Part shown: positions 6,430 through 14,460 of the stretch, in pieces
How the letters are laid out: each line of letters begins with the position of its first letter
Position numbering within the stretch: the first letter of the stretch is position 1
From: an uncultured Oribacterium sp.
GTDB lineage: Bacteria > Bacillota > Clostridia > Lachnospirales > Lachnospiraceae
DNA: 15,301 nucleotides
Reading direction: 5' to 3'
NCBI GenBank assembly: GCA_937927445.1
Contig: CALAOB010000077.1
Coordinates: forward strand, 1 to 15,301
Notes under the pieces: generated by a model
What the model was told of the DNA's origin: nothing
Database searches by the model: none
The model's input: the letters and a program-made list of their open reading frames with translations, nothing else
Program-made: the position numbers and the translations under genes

Positions 6430-8868
6430 TCAGGAACGAAGGCTCACACCGAGGTGCTCGAGTCCGTTCAGAATCTTCTTTACGACGCCGCCGATCTCGT
6501 CGTCGGTAAGGGTGTGATCCTGCGCACGAAGCGTTACCTTGTAGGCCATGGACTTGAAGCCCGCGAGAACCTGTGCGCCCTCGTATACATCGAAGAGCTC
6601 GACGCGCTCGCAGAGCTTGCCTGCACGCTGCACGAGGATGTCCTCGATCTGGCCTGCCGTTACAGCGTGCGGTACGAGCATCGAGAAGTCACGGCTTACC
6701 GACGGGAACTTCGCGAGCGGAACGTACTTGGTGTCATCATTGACCAGCGGATAAACCTCCGGTATATCCACAACTGCGACGTACGCCGCCTCGCCGATCG
6801 CGTAGTTATCCAGCACCTCCGGGTGAACCTCACCGAGGTAACCGATCACATGACCATCGTAGATGATGTTCGCACGTCTGCCAGGGTGCAGGAACGGCTT
6901 CTCACAGCCGGCTGCATCATAGTGGTAACGGCCTGTGAGGCCGAGCTGATTGAGGATCACCTCGACATCGCCCTTCATCGTGAAGAAGTCGCCCTCTCCG
7001 ATCTCGCCAAGGGTCAGAGTCATACGCTCATCCGGAAGCTCCGTGAGCGGCAGTGCCTTCGGGATGTAGATGGACGCCATCTCGTAGAGACGTGCATCGC
7101 GGTTACGACGGTTGTAGTTCGTGCTGAGGGAAGTCAGCATACCGTTCATGCTGGACGTACGCATCACCGAGAAGTCCTCACCGAGCGGGTTCTGGATCTT
7201 CACCTGCTGACGCTCCATCGCATCGGCCTGGAACAGGAGCTTATCATATACCTTCGGAGACTCGAAGCTGTACATGAAGGCCTGGGAATAGCCGAGGGCC
7301 TGTGCGTAGTGACGTACACGCTCGTTGACCGCGAGGTCCGGAGCCAGTCCGCCGGCGACATCGCCACCCGATGGAAGGGTCATGGCAACATTGGCATAAC
7401 CGTAGAAACGGAGAACCTCCTCCGCGACGTCACACATACGGTGAATATCCTGACGGAAGGTCGGGGCGGTCACGGTCAGGGTGTCGCCATCCTCGCCGAT
7501 CTCGGTCGCCAGCTCGATCTTCTCGAGGTAGGCCTTCATCTCAGCTGCCGTGAGGTCGAAGCCGATCAGGTGATTGATCTCCGACGCCTTGCATACCACA
7601 ACGGACGGCTCACGCTTCACCGGATAGACATCGATGATGCCACCGACCACCTCACCGGCACCGAGCTGCTCGATCAGGGCACATGCACGGTTGATCGCGG
7701 ACTCTGCGAGGTTCGGGTCGAGGCCCTTCTCGAAGTAGCCGGACGCGTCGGTACGATTGCCGACCTTACGTGCGCTTAAGCGAATGTTGGTACCGTCGAA
7801 GGTTGCGGCTTCGAAGACCATCGTCTTCACCTCGTCGGTAATCTTCGAGTTCTCACCGCCCATGATGCCGGCGAGACCGATCGCGCCCTCTGCATCGCAG
7901 ATCGTCAGGATGCTGTGATCAAGGGTTCTCATCTGACCGTCAAGGGTCTCGAACTCATCGCCGTCCTGCGCGCGCTTTACGATGATCTCGTGACCACGGA
8001 TCTTGTCGTAGTCATAGCTGTGCATCGGCTGACCGTACTCGAGCATCACATAGTTTGTGATGTCGACGATGTTGTTGATCGGACGGATGCCGGCGCTTGC
8101 GAGGCGGATCTGCATCCACTTCGGTGATGGTGCGAGCTGGATGTTCTTCACCATACGTGCGGTATAACGCGGGCAGAGCTCCGTATCCTCGACGGACACC
8201 TTGAGGTAATCGTGGATATCCTCTGCATTGCCCGACTTCTCCTCTGCCGGCATATGGAAGCTCTTGCCGAAGGTTGCGGCTGCCTCACGCGCGATACCGA
8301 TCACGCTGTAGCAGTCCACACGGTTCGAGGTGATCTCATACTCGTGGATCGCATCGTTCAGTCCGAGCAGGGTCGGCGCATCCTGGCCGACTGCGGTGCC
8401 CTCCGGGAAGATATAGAGGCCGGACTCCGGTGCCTCCGGATAGAACTCACGGCTGGAGCCGAGCTCCTCGATGGAGCACATCATACCGTAGGACTCCACA
8501 CCACGCAGCTTACCGGCATGGATCTCGATGCCATCCTCCGGAAGCGCGCCGCCGTCATGACCGCCGGCGACCTTGCCACCGTCGAGCACGACCGGCACCA
8601 CATCGCCGACCTTCATGTTCGACGCACCGGTGACGATCTGGATAAGCTCGGACGCACCGACATCGACCTGGCAGATGACGAGCTTCGTCGCATCCGGATG
8701 CGGCTCGATTGACTCGATCTGTCCGGTGACGATCTTATCGAGGTTCTTATTTAAGATAGTACAGGTCTCGACCTTCGTTCCGGTCAGTGTCATCGCATCT
8801 GTCCACTCCTTCGGTGTACAGTCGAGATCCGGAACATACTCCTTGATCCAGTTCATGGATGTATTCAT
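6430..8868 (-). CDS. pheT: Phenylalanine--tRNA ligase beta subunit PheT
   Basis: The large subunit of the alpha2-beta2 enzyme that charges tRNA-Phe; it binds tRNA and edits mischarged Tyr-tRNA. The 812 residues match full-length bacterial PheT. Order seen: an N-terminal segment with NWIKEYVP, an EMAP/OB tRNA-binding domain (about 40-155, HPDATKLVICQVDVG), the B3/B4 editing module (about 215-390, RPINNIVDITNYVMLEYGQP), a B5 helix-turn-helix-like domain (about 405-480), the catalytic-like core, and the C-terminal ferredoxin-fold anticodon-binding domain (about 715-811, KFPSVSRDFSMLVP). The ATG at 8868 is preceded by GGAGG with seven-base spacing. It follows pheS by 17 bases and shares its T-box control. 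Confidence 0.97.
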   Translation of the reverse strand: MNTSMNWIKEYVPDLDCTPKEWTDAMTLTGTKVETCTILNKNLDKIVTGQIESIEPHPDATKLVICQVDVGASELIQIVTGASNMKVGDVVPVVLDGGKVAGGHDGGALPEDGIEIHAGKLRGVESYGMMCSIEELGSSREFYPEAPESGLYIFPEGTAVGQDAPTLLGLNDAIHEYEITSNRVDCYSVIGIAREAAATFGKSFHMPAEEKSGNAEDIHDYLKVSVEDTELCPRYTARMVKNIQLAPSPKWMQIRLASAGIRPINNIVDITNYVMLEYGQPMHSYDYDKIRGHEIIVKRAQDGDEFETLDGQMRTLDHSILTICDAEGAIGLAGIMGGENSKITDEVKTMVFEAATFDGTNIRLSARKVGNRTDASGYFEKGLDPNLAESAINRACALIEQLGAGEVVGGIIDVYPVKREPSVVVCKASEINHLIGFDLTAAEMKAYLEKIELATEIGEDGDTLTVTAPTFRQDIHRMCDVAEEVLRFYGYANVAMTLPSGGDVAGGLAPDLAVNERVRHYAQALGYSQAFMYSFESPKVYDKLLFQADAMERQQVKIQNPLGEDFSVMRTSSMNGMLTSLSTNYNRRNRDARLYEMASIYIPKALPLTELPDERMTLTLGEIGEGDFFTMKGDVEVILNQLGLTGRYHYDAAGCEKPFLHPGRRANIIYDGHVIGYLGEVHPEVLDNYAIGEAAYVAVVDIPEVYPLVNDDTKYVPLAKFPSVSRDFSMLVPHAVTAGQIEDILVQRAGKLCERVELFDVYEGAQVLAGFKSMAYKVTLRAQDHTLTDDEIGGVVKKILNGLEHLGVSLRS

Positions 8869-8885
8869 GCTATTTCCTCCCCTTC

Positions 8886-9908
8886 TTAGAACTGATTCAG
8901 AAAACGTGTATCATTCTCATAGAGAAGACGCATGTCATCGATTTCATACTTGAGCAGCGCGATACGCTCAAGGCCCACGCCGAACGCGAAGCCCTGGTAC
9001 TCGTTCGGGTCGATACCGCACATCTCGAGTACGTGCGGGTGGACCATACCGCAGCCGAGGATCTCGATCCAGCCCTCGCCCTTACAGAAACGGCAGCCCT
9101 TGCCACCGCACTTGAAGCAGCTCACATCGACCTCTGCCGACGGCTCCGTGAACGGGAAGTGGTGCGGACGAAGCTTGGTCTTCGTCTCCGGTCCGAACAG
9201 CTCCTTCGCGAAGGTATCGAGGGTGCCCTTCAGATCCGCGAAGGTCACGTGCTTGTCGATGACGAGACCCTCGATCTGGTGGAAGGACGGGGAGTGGGTG
9301 GCATCCACCGCGTCCGAACGGAATACACGGCCCGGGCAGATCATGCGGATCGGGAGCTTGCCCTTCTCCATCACACGTGCCTGTACCGAAGAAGTCTGCG
9401 TACGAAGCAGAATGCCGTTTCCGATATAGAAGGTATCCTGCTCATCTCTCGCCGGGTGTCCCGCCGGGATGTTCAGCTTCTCGAAGTTGTACTCATCGTA
9501 CTCGACCTCCGGACCCTCAACGACCTCATAGCCCATACCGATGAAGATACGCTCGACCTCCTCGAGGGCCTTCGTGTTCGGATGCGCATGACCATACTGC
9601 ATCTTCTTTGCCGGCAGTGTCACATCGATCGTCTCCGCCGCCATCTTCGCATCACGCGCCTTCTTCTGAAGCTCCGTCATATGCTCCTGGAGCTCCTCCT
9701 CGACCTGCTGGCGCAGTGCATTGACCAGCTGACCGAACTTCGGCTTCTCCTCCGCACTCAGGTCCTTCATGGACTTCAGCAGCGAGGTGATCTCACCCTT
9801 CTTACCAAGGAAACGAACACGCACATCGTTCAGTGCATTCGTGTCCTGCGCTTCGCGGATACTCTCCTGCGCAAGCTTCTTCAGCTCTTCAAGCTTTGAA
9901 TTATCCAT
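8886..9908 (-). CDS. pheS: Phenylalanine--tRNA ligase alpha subunit PheS
   Basis: The catalytic subunit that activates phenylalanine with ATP and transfers it to tRNA-Phe. The 340 residues from 9908 comprise an N-terminal coiled-coil tRNA-binding region (about 1-90, rich in Lys and Glu) and a class II synthetase core with [29 protein letters not shown] and the motif 3 region [20 protein letters not shown] near the C terminus. Residues 264-275 form CxxC-x4-CxxC, a likely zinc knuckle. The start at 9908 is chosen because AAGGAG lies exactly six bases upstream and the product then begins [15 protein letters not shown], as is usual. The in-frame ATG at 9998 adds 30 non-homologous residues and lacks a convincing ribosome binding site. 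It forms an operon with pheT under a T-box. Confidence 0.97.
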   Translation of the reverse strand: MDNSKLEELKKLAQESIREAQDTNALNDVRVRFLGKKGEITSLLKSMKDLSAEEKPKFGQLVNALRQQVEEELQEHMTELQKKARDAKMAAETIDVTLPAKKMQYGHAHPNTKALEEVERIFIGMGYEVVEGPEVEYDEYNFEKLNIPAGHPARDEQDTFYIGNGILLRTQTSSVQARVMEKGKLPIRMICPGRVFRSDAVDATHSPSFHQIEGLVIDKHVTFADLKGTLDTFAKELFGPETKTKLRPHHFPFTEPSAEVDVSCFKCGGKGCRFCKGEGWIEILGCGMVHPHVLEMCGIDPNEYQGFAFGVGLERIALLKYEIDDMRLLYENDTRFLNQF

Positions 9909-10083
9909 CTTTTTCTCCTTCTCATCACCGTCAGGGTCACGGTATATATATGCAGCTCCACCTTGCAGAGCCATGATCACTTCACCACGCGTTTCCACTG
10001 TTCAGAAAAGATCCGCTGATTTCTCAGCCTGCTACTGCGCCGCCATCATCTCGCGCACGCCTATCACCGATCATTTCCCATAC

Positions 10084-10117
10084 AAAAAATCCCTGCATGT
10101 CTTACGACACACAGGGA
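10084..10117 (-). terminator. Regulated terminator of the pheST T-box
   Basis: Read on the minus strand, UCCCUG pairs with CAGGGA and the stem continues through three U-G/A-U pairs and GUC/GAC to a GUAA loop; six U residues follow (10089-10084). It competes with the antiterminator that contains the T-box. Confidence 0.9.
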
Positions 10118-10352
10118 CGAATCATCGCGGTACCACCCTTGTTCCCGCGGCCAATGCTTCCGACTCTACCTCGTCACGAAGCGCTGCCCACAGGCACTCA
10201 CTATGCTTAACGCGCATCCACGTTCCGAACTACCAGCACCGCGCCTGCGCGCACGCCTTCCCCCGGACAACTCCAGTGCGAAAATTCGTATCAGAGATTT
10301 CTCAGACCGCTCGCAGCGTGTCACGGTCACTCTCTCAGGAGAAACGACTCTG
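10084..10352 (-). promoter_or_regulatory. T-box riboswitch (phenylalanine) of pheST
   Basis: The leader contains the hallmark T-box sequence: UGGUACCGCG on the minus strand (complement of 10126-10135), embedded in AAGGGUGGUACCGCG, which pairs with the free acceptor end of uncharged tRNA. Upstream, a Stem I region starts near 10352. The triplet UUC (10282-10280) sits just before GCACUGGAG in the position expected for the specifier, matching tRNA-Phe and the pheST genes below it. A terminator ends the element. Uncharged tRNA-Phe should favour the antiterminator and so raise pheST expression. The 175 bases between the terminator and the pheS ATG hold no further feature apart from the pheS ribosome binding site. 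Confidence 0.93.
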
Positions 10353-10438
10353 AACTACTGAACACCTTCCATGTATTTATTCACTATAGGCTGTCTGACC
10401 CTCCAGCACATTATATGGAAGAAAATCAAACTTTCTAT

Positions 10439-10467
10439 AGTTTATTTCCTGACCGCAGAAAAGTCAA
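10439..10467 (-). promoter_or_regulatory. Promoter of the pheST T-box leader
   Basis: On the minus strand TTGACT (10467-10462) and TAAACT (10444-10439) are 17 bases apart, giving a start near 10432 and a leader of about 520 bases. A perfect TATAAT (10415-10410) lies nearer to Stem I but has no good -35 box at normal distance; it could be a second start. Confidence 0.65.
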
Positions 10468-10525
10468 GGGGGGCGTTCATCGGGGCATCCGTGAAGAAAC
10501 AAGTGCGTCCAGTTTCGATTTGATT

Positions 10526-10531
10526 TATAAT
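10526..10531 (+). promoter_or_regulatory. Candidate -10 box of the cysteine desulfurase gene
   Basis: TATAAT lies 38 bases before the ATG at 10570 and inside the divergent region shared with the pheST promoter. No convincing -35 box is found 16-18 bases upstream. The ribosome binding site AAGGAG (10558-10563) has ideal six-base spacing to the ATG. Confidence 0.45.
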
Positions 10532-10569
10532 GAGCGGACAGAAGATAGATTTCTCTGAAGGAGATCAGA

Positions 10570-12033
10570 ATGAAAGACTATTACATGGATCACGCGGCGA
10601 CCACGCCGCTTTCGAAGGATGCGCTGGACGCGATGATGCCGTATCTCACCACGGATTATGGCAATGCTTCCACCGTCTACAGCTATGGCCAGCGCGCGAA
10701 GGCGGCGGTCGAGCGCAGTCGTCGTACCATCGCGGCGACCATCGGTGCGAAGCCATCCGAAATATATTTCACGAGCGGTGGCACCGAGTCGGATAACTGG
10801 GCGCTGATCGGCGCGGCTGAAGCAGGTCGTGAACAGCTTCACCAGATAATAAAGACACACGCTGACCGTGCTCTCATCTCATCGGCGATGTCTTCAACCG
10901 TCGAAACATCCTCACCTCAAACCGTCATATCGAAATCTCCATGCGGTCATATCATCACCGATCAGATTGAGCATCATGCGATTCTGAATACCTGCGCGTA
11001 TCTCGAGAAGCGGGGCTTCGATGTAACGTATCTCCCGGTCGACCGTGAGGGCCATGTCGATCCGGATGCCGTGATGGCAGCGATCCGTCCGGACACGCTG
11101 CTCGTCAGCATCATGGTCGCGAACAACGAAATCGGTACCATCGAGCCGATCGCAGAGATTGGCGCACGTCTTCAGAAGCATGCGGAGGAGACAGGCCAGC
11201 GCATCCTCTTCCATACGGATGCCGTCCAGGCGTACGCCCATATCCCGCTCGATGTCGACGAACTGAGGGTCGATCTCATGTCGGCGAGCAGCCACAAGCT
11301 GAACGGCCCGAAGGGGATCGGCTTCCTCTATGTGCGCCGTGGCGTGAAGCTTCCGAGCTTCCTCCATGGTGGTGAACAGGAGCGCGTTCGCCGCGCTGGC
11401 ACGGAAAATGTTGCCGGTATCATCGGCTTCGCCCGCGCCGCCGAGCTCGCCTGTGGCACGGATCCTCAGCCGATAGCTTCCATCGCTGACGCGGATACCG
11501 CTGCCACATCCACGGCTCGCGCCACCGAGCTCGCCTGCAGTACGAACCTGCAGCCGATGAGCCCGAGCTCCGGCACAGGTACCGCCGTCCCATCCACGGC
11601 AGGCGCACCCTCTGTAGAATCGTACCTCGACCGCATGGCACAGCGCATCGCGCAGGAAAGCGCCGTCCGCGACCATCTCATACAGCGCCTGCTCGACGAG
11701 ATTCCGTACACCAGCCTGAACGGGGATCCGACGCATCGCCTCCCGAATAACGTGAACGTCTGCTTCAAATATATCGAAGGCGAGACCCTCCTGTTGCTCC
11801 TGAACGAGAAACACATCTATGCCAGCGCCGGTTCTGCCTGCGCCAGCGGCTCCCTCGAGCCGAGCCACGTACTGCGTGCCATCGGCGTCGCCCACGAGGA
11901 CGCCTACGGAAGCCTCCGCCTCACGATCGGCCCGGAGACGACGATCGCGGATGTCGACGAGGTCGTGGACCTCATGAAGCCGATCATCGCGCAACTCCGG
12001 GAGCAGTCGCCACTTTATCCCTCATCGAAGTAG
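10570..12033 (+). CDS. Group I cysteine desulfurase (NifS/IscS type) with low-complexity insertions
   Basis: A PLP enzyme that takes sulfur from L-cysteine as a persulfide for Fe-S clusters, thiolated tRNA or other sulfur cofactors. Seen: [10 protein letters not shown] at the N terminus, [32 protein letters not shown], the PLP lysine Lys243 in [25 protein letters not shown], and the active-site loop [16 protein letters not shown] with Cys424, whose sequence places it in group I. It is 487 residues, about 90-100 longer than usual. The excess is two inserts: residues about 91-124, and about 295-348, the latter containing a 28-residue tandem repeat. All catalytic motifs are intact, so it is probably active. 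No scaffold, thiI or mnmA neighbour is present, so I cannot say which sulfur pathway it serves. Its 3' end overlaps convergent moaC. Confidence 0.92.
   Translation: MKDYYMDHAATTPLSKDALDAMMPYLTTDYGNASTVYSYGQRAKAAVERSRRTIAATIGAKPSEIYFTSGGTESDNWALIGAAEAGREQLHQIIKTHADRALISSAMSSTVETSSPQTVISKSPCGHIITDQIEHHAILNTCAYLEKRGFDVTYLPVDREGHVDPDAVMAAIRPDTLLVSIMVANNEIGTIEPIAEIGARLQKHAEETGQRILFHTDAVQAYAHIPLDVDELRVDLMSASSHKLNGPKGIGFLYVRRGVKLPSFLHGGEQERVRRAGTENVAGIIGFARAAELACGTDPQPIASIADADTAATSTARATELACSTNLQPMSPSSGTGTAVPSTAGAPSVESYLDRMAQRIAQESAVRDHLIQRLLDEIPYTSLNGDPTHRLPNNVNVCFKYIEGETLLLLLNEKHIYASAGSACASGSLEPSHVLRAIGVAHEDAYGSLRLTIGPETTIADVDEVVDLMKPIIAQLREQSPLYPSSK
11434..11601 (+). repeat. 84-base in-frame tandem duplication within the cysteine desulfurase gene
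   Basis: Bases 11434-11517 and 11518-11601 align without gaps as two 28-codon units, with 59 of 84 bases identical by hand count. The protein units begin [13 protein letters not shown] and [13 protein letters not shown] and end ATSTA and VPSTA. The first unit includes the last part of a normally conserved helix (FARAAELA), so the insert appears to have arisen partly by copying the gene's own coding sequence. Each unit brings one extra cysteine (Cys295, Cys323). Confidence 0.85.
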
Positions 12034-12515
12034 AAATCTCCGCTCTTCCCGCCGTTCTTTTCGACGAGGTGGATGTCCCGGAGGACCATCCGTTTATCGA
12101 TGGCTTTACACATATCATAGATCGTGAGCAGCGCGACATTGACGCCGGTCAGGGCTTCCATCTCGACACCGGTTTTTCCTTCGGTCTTCACCTGACAGAA
12201 GGCCGTGATCGAGGTCGTTTCCGGATGGAGCTCGAACCAGACCTTCGCATTCGTCAGGTTCAGAATGTGGCACATCGGGATCAGCTCCGATGTGCGCTTT
12301 GCGCCCATGATACCGGCGACCTGCGCTACGGTCAGGACATCCCCCTTCTTGATTTTCTTTCCGAGAATCGCCGCAAAGACCTCCTCCGTCACCTTGATGT
12401 CTCCCGTCGCGATCGCCATCCGGCTCGTGATGTCCTTCCCGGACACATCCACCATGTAGGCATTGCCCCGCGCATCAAAATGCGTAAATTCCTTCGTCTC
12501 ATCTATCTTTTCCAT
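12015..12515 (-). CDS. moaC: Cyclic pyranopterin monophosphate synthase MoaC
   Basis: MoaC converts the MoaA product into cyclic pyranopterin monophosphate, the first stable intermediate of molybdenum cofactor synthesis. The 166 residues include [18 protein letters not shown], the substrate-binding IPMCHIL segment with His83, [15 protein letters not shown], and [11 protein letters not shown] with Asp134 and Lys137 matching the catalytic Asp and Lys of the family. The usual CHPL is CHIL here. GAGG stands upstream of the ATG at 12515. It lies 147 bases downstream of modC on the same strand; that gap shows no terminator, only a lone TATACT without a good -35 box, so cotranscription with modABC is possible. 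Its last five codons and stop overlap the 3' end of the convergent cysteine desulfurase gene. No other moa, moe or mob gene is in view. Confidence 0.95.
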   Translation of the reverse strand: MEKIDETKEFTHFDARGNAYMVDVSGKDITSRMAIATGDIKVTEEVFAAILGKKIKKGDVLTVAQVAGIMGAKRTSELIPMCHILNLTNAKVWFELHPETTSITAFCQVKTEGKTGVEMEALTGVNVALLTIYDMCKAIDKRMVLRDIHLVEKNGGKSGDFYFDEG

Positions 12516-12662
12516 GCTTCCATCCTCTTTTTCATCTTATCTATAACATGCCACACTTCCACCACAGCCGTTTCATACTGCTACACTCTTTGCCATAATA
12601 AATCGGAATTTGCGTAGTATAACATCACTTTCTAATAACCCCTTTATCGATCAGGACTCTGT

Positions 12663-13721
12663 CTACTTCAGGAACAGTATATCCCGTTCATGCAGCCTGA
12701 GATAATCCGGCAGTCCCTTCTCCTCGATGGTCTGCCAGCAGGCCCGCTGCACAAGCCAGGTCAGGATATCGTCCCGGTGAAACGTCTCTGTTTCCGGCTT
12801 CACATAGAAGTTCCGCTCAAACTGGAGCTCAGCCTTCGAGGAAAGCCGAAAGGCGATGCAGTTCTCCTCGCGTTCTCCCCAGATCGGCTCAAACTGATGC
12901 GCGCGGTAGCCGATGTAATGAATCTCATCCGAAAGCTCGCGCGCCACATGCAGGGTGATGCCCCAGCTCGTCGCTTCCAGCGTATGCGCATCGAGGACCT
13001 TCACATCCGAAAAATTCTTGCAGCCGGTCAGCATCGCCGCCGTCTTCGTCACCGGATGATCGAAGATTTCCTTCGTATCACCATGATTCGTGATCTCACC
13101 CCGGTCGATGATGAGCAGCCGCTGGCTGAAACGGTAGATTTCATCTCGGCTGTGCGACACCATGATGACCGTGCCATCGTAGTCCTCGAGCATCTCGATG
13201 AGCTCCTCCTGCATATGGTCCTTCAAATAGCCATCGAGCGCGGAAAACGGCTCATCCAGCAGGATCACGTCCGGCTGATACGCCATGATACGCGCGAGTG
13301 CCACCCGCTGCTGCTGTCCGCCGGAGAGCTGCGTCGGGAGCCGCTTTTCGAGCCCCTCGAGTTGAAACTTCCAGATCATCTCCTTCGTGCGTGCCGCATT
13401 CGCTCCCCTGCTGCCCCTGAGCCCCGCCGCGATATTCTGCTCGACCGTCATGGTCGGAAAGAGCGCATAGTTCTGAAACAGATAGCCGACCCGCCGCTCC
13501 TGCGGCTTCAGATCGACCTTCTGTGCACTGTCGAAAAGCGTCCGCTCGTTCAGCCGGATCTGCCCCTCCTCCGGATGGACGATCCCGGCGATAGCCTTCA
13601 GCGTCATGCTCTTACCGGAGCCGGAGGCCCCCAGGATACCGATGCGCTTCGAATCTTCCTCGAAGTCAATGTTTAAGCCGAAGCTGCCGAATTCCTTTAG
13701 GATGTGTACTGAAATCCCCAT
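12663..13721 (-). CDS. modC: Molybdate ABC transporter ATP-binding protein ModC
   Basis: The ATPase that powers molybdate import with ModB and ModA. The 352 residues contain Walker A GASGSGKS at 31-38, Q-loop LFQNYALFP (81-89), ABC signature LSGGQQQRVALAR (132-144), Walker B DVILLDEPFSALD (151 onward) and an H-loop VSHSRDEI. The C-terminal third (about 240-352) is in the place of the TOBE/MOP oxyanion-sensing region of ModC/CysA-type ATPases, but I cannot assign that fold with certainty from sequence alone. Specificity is read mainly from the adjacent modB and modA. The ATG at 13721 lies 14 bases after the modB stop, with AAAGGAAAC upstream. A closely related sulfate or tungstate system is a less likely alternative. 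Confidence 0.9.
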   Translation of the reverse strand: MGISVHILKEFGSFGLNIDFEEDSKRIGILGASGSGKSMTLKAIAGIVHPEEGQIRLNERTLFDSAQKVDLKPQERRVGYLFQNYALFPTMTVEQNIAAGLRGSRGANAARTKEMIWKFQLEGLEKRLPTQLSGGQQQRVALARIMAYQPDVILLDEPFSALDGYLKDHMQEELIEMLEDYDGTVIMVSHSRDEIYRFSQRLLIIDRGEITNHGDTKEIFDHPVTKTAAMLTGCKNFSDVKVLDAHTLEATSWGITLHVARELSDEIHYIGYRAHQFEPIWGEREENCIAFRLSSKAELQFERNFYVKPETETFHRDDILTWLVQRACWQTIEEKGLPDYLRLHERDILFLK

Positions 13722-13735
13722 AGTTCATGTTTCCT

Positions 13736-14440
13736 TTACCATCGATGCACATTTTTGATCGTCTTCCCGGAAATCAGATTCATCAGAAAGATCGACAGGA
13801 AGGCGATCAGCAGCACGATCGTAACCCAGATGCCCGCCGTGCCATAGTCCTGATCCTGGATGACCATCGCGATGCGTTGCGAGATGGTCGCGGTTTTTCC
13901 CGGGATATTGCCCGCCAGCATCGAGGTCGCACCATACTCACCGAGTGCCCGCGCGAAGGTCAGGATCGTTCCGCTCGCGATGCCCGGACCGGCCGTCGGC
14001 ATGACGATCTTCCAGAAAATCGAGAACTCGGACATGCCGAGCGTACGACCGGCATAGACGAGATTTTCATCGATCAGCTCGAAGGCGGCCCGTGCATTCC
14101 GATACATCAGCGGGAAGGCGATGACCGTCGCCGCGATGATGCAACCGAGCCAGCTCTGCACGATCTTGATCTGGAAGTGGTCCCAGAGAAAGATCCCGAG
14201 GGGACGCCGCTTCGAGAACAGCAACAGGAGGAAGAAACCGGCCACCGTCGGCGGGAGCACCATCGGCAGCGTCAGGATGCCATCGACCACCGCCTTGACC
14301 GACGGTCGCAGCTGCATGATCTTCCGCGCCGCCCAGATCCCGAGGAAAAAGCAGAGAATCGTCGCCACGATTCCTGTTTTCAGTGAAATCCAGAGCGGAC
14401 TCCAGTCCAGGCCACGCATAAAAGTCATAAAACCATCCAT
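13736..14440 (-). CDS. modB: Molybdate ABC transporter permease ModB
   Basis: The membrane channel of the molybdate importer. The 234 residues show about five to six hydrophobic helices and the permease EAA-type loop that contacts the ATPase (AGRTLGMSEFSIFWKIVMP), followed by ARALGEYGATSMLAGNIPGKT, a typical ModB segment. LPMVLPPTVAGFFLLLLFS matches the family N-terminal half. I chose the ATG at 14440 because AGGAGG (14452-14447) lies exactly six bases upstream. An upstream GTG at 14464 would overlap the modA stop as GTGA but lacks such a site and would place the real ribosome binding site inside the coding region. It lies 20 bases after modA and 14 before modC, a tight operon. Confidence 0.94.
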   Translation of the reverse strand: MDGFMTFMRGLDWSPLWISLKTGIVATILCFFLGIWAARKIMQLRPSVKAVVDGILTLPMVLPPTVAGFFLLLLFSKRRPLGIFLWDHFQIKIVQSWLGCIIAATVIAFPLMYRNARAAFELIDENLVYAGRTLGMSEFSIFWKIVMPTAGPGIASGTILTFARALGEYGATSMLAGNIPGKTATISQRIAMVIQDQDYGTAGIWVTIVLLIAFLSIFLMNLISGKTIKNVHRW

Positions 14441-14460
14441 CCTCTTCCTCCTGTTTATCC

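Noticed and set aside
6454..7779. A 441-codon open frame antisense to pheT
   Set aside because: It is fully covered by a firmly identified gene, its composition mirrors PheT codons and it lacks any known motif.
8886..9908. The CxxC-x4-CxxC cysteines in PheS as a novel fusion
   Set aside because: A cysteine knuckle at this place is, to my knowledge, found in PheS of many Firmicutes, so it is not treated as a discovery.
9909..9998. Upstream ATG giving a 370-residue PheS
   Set aside because: The added 30 residues do not resemble PheS, and AAGGAG is ideally placed for the ATG at 9908.
10912..11994. Long open frame antisense to the cysteine desulfurase gene
   Set aside because: The opposite strand carries all catalytic motifs in order; the antisense frame has no homology that I can see.
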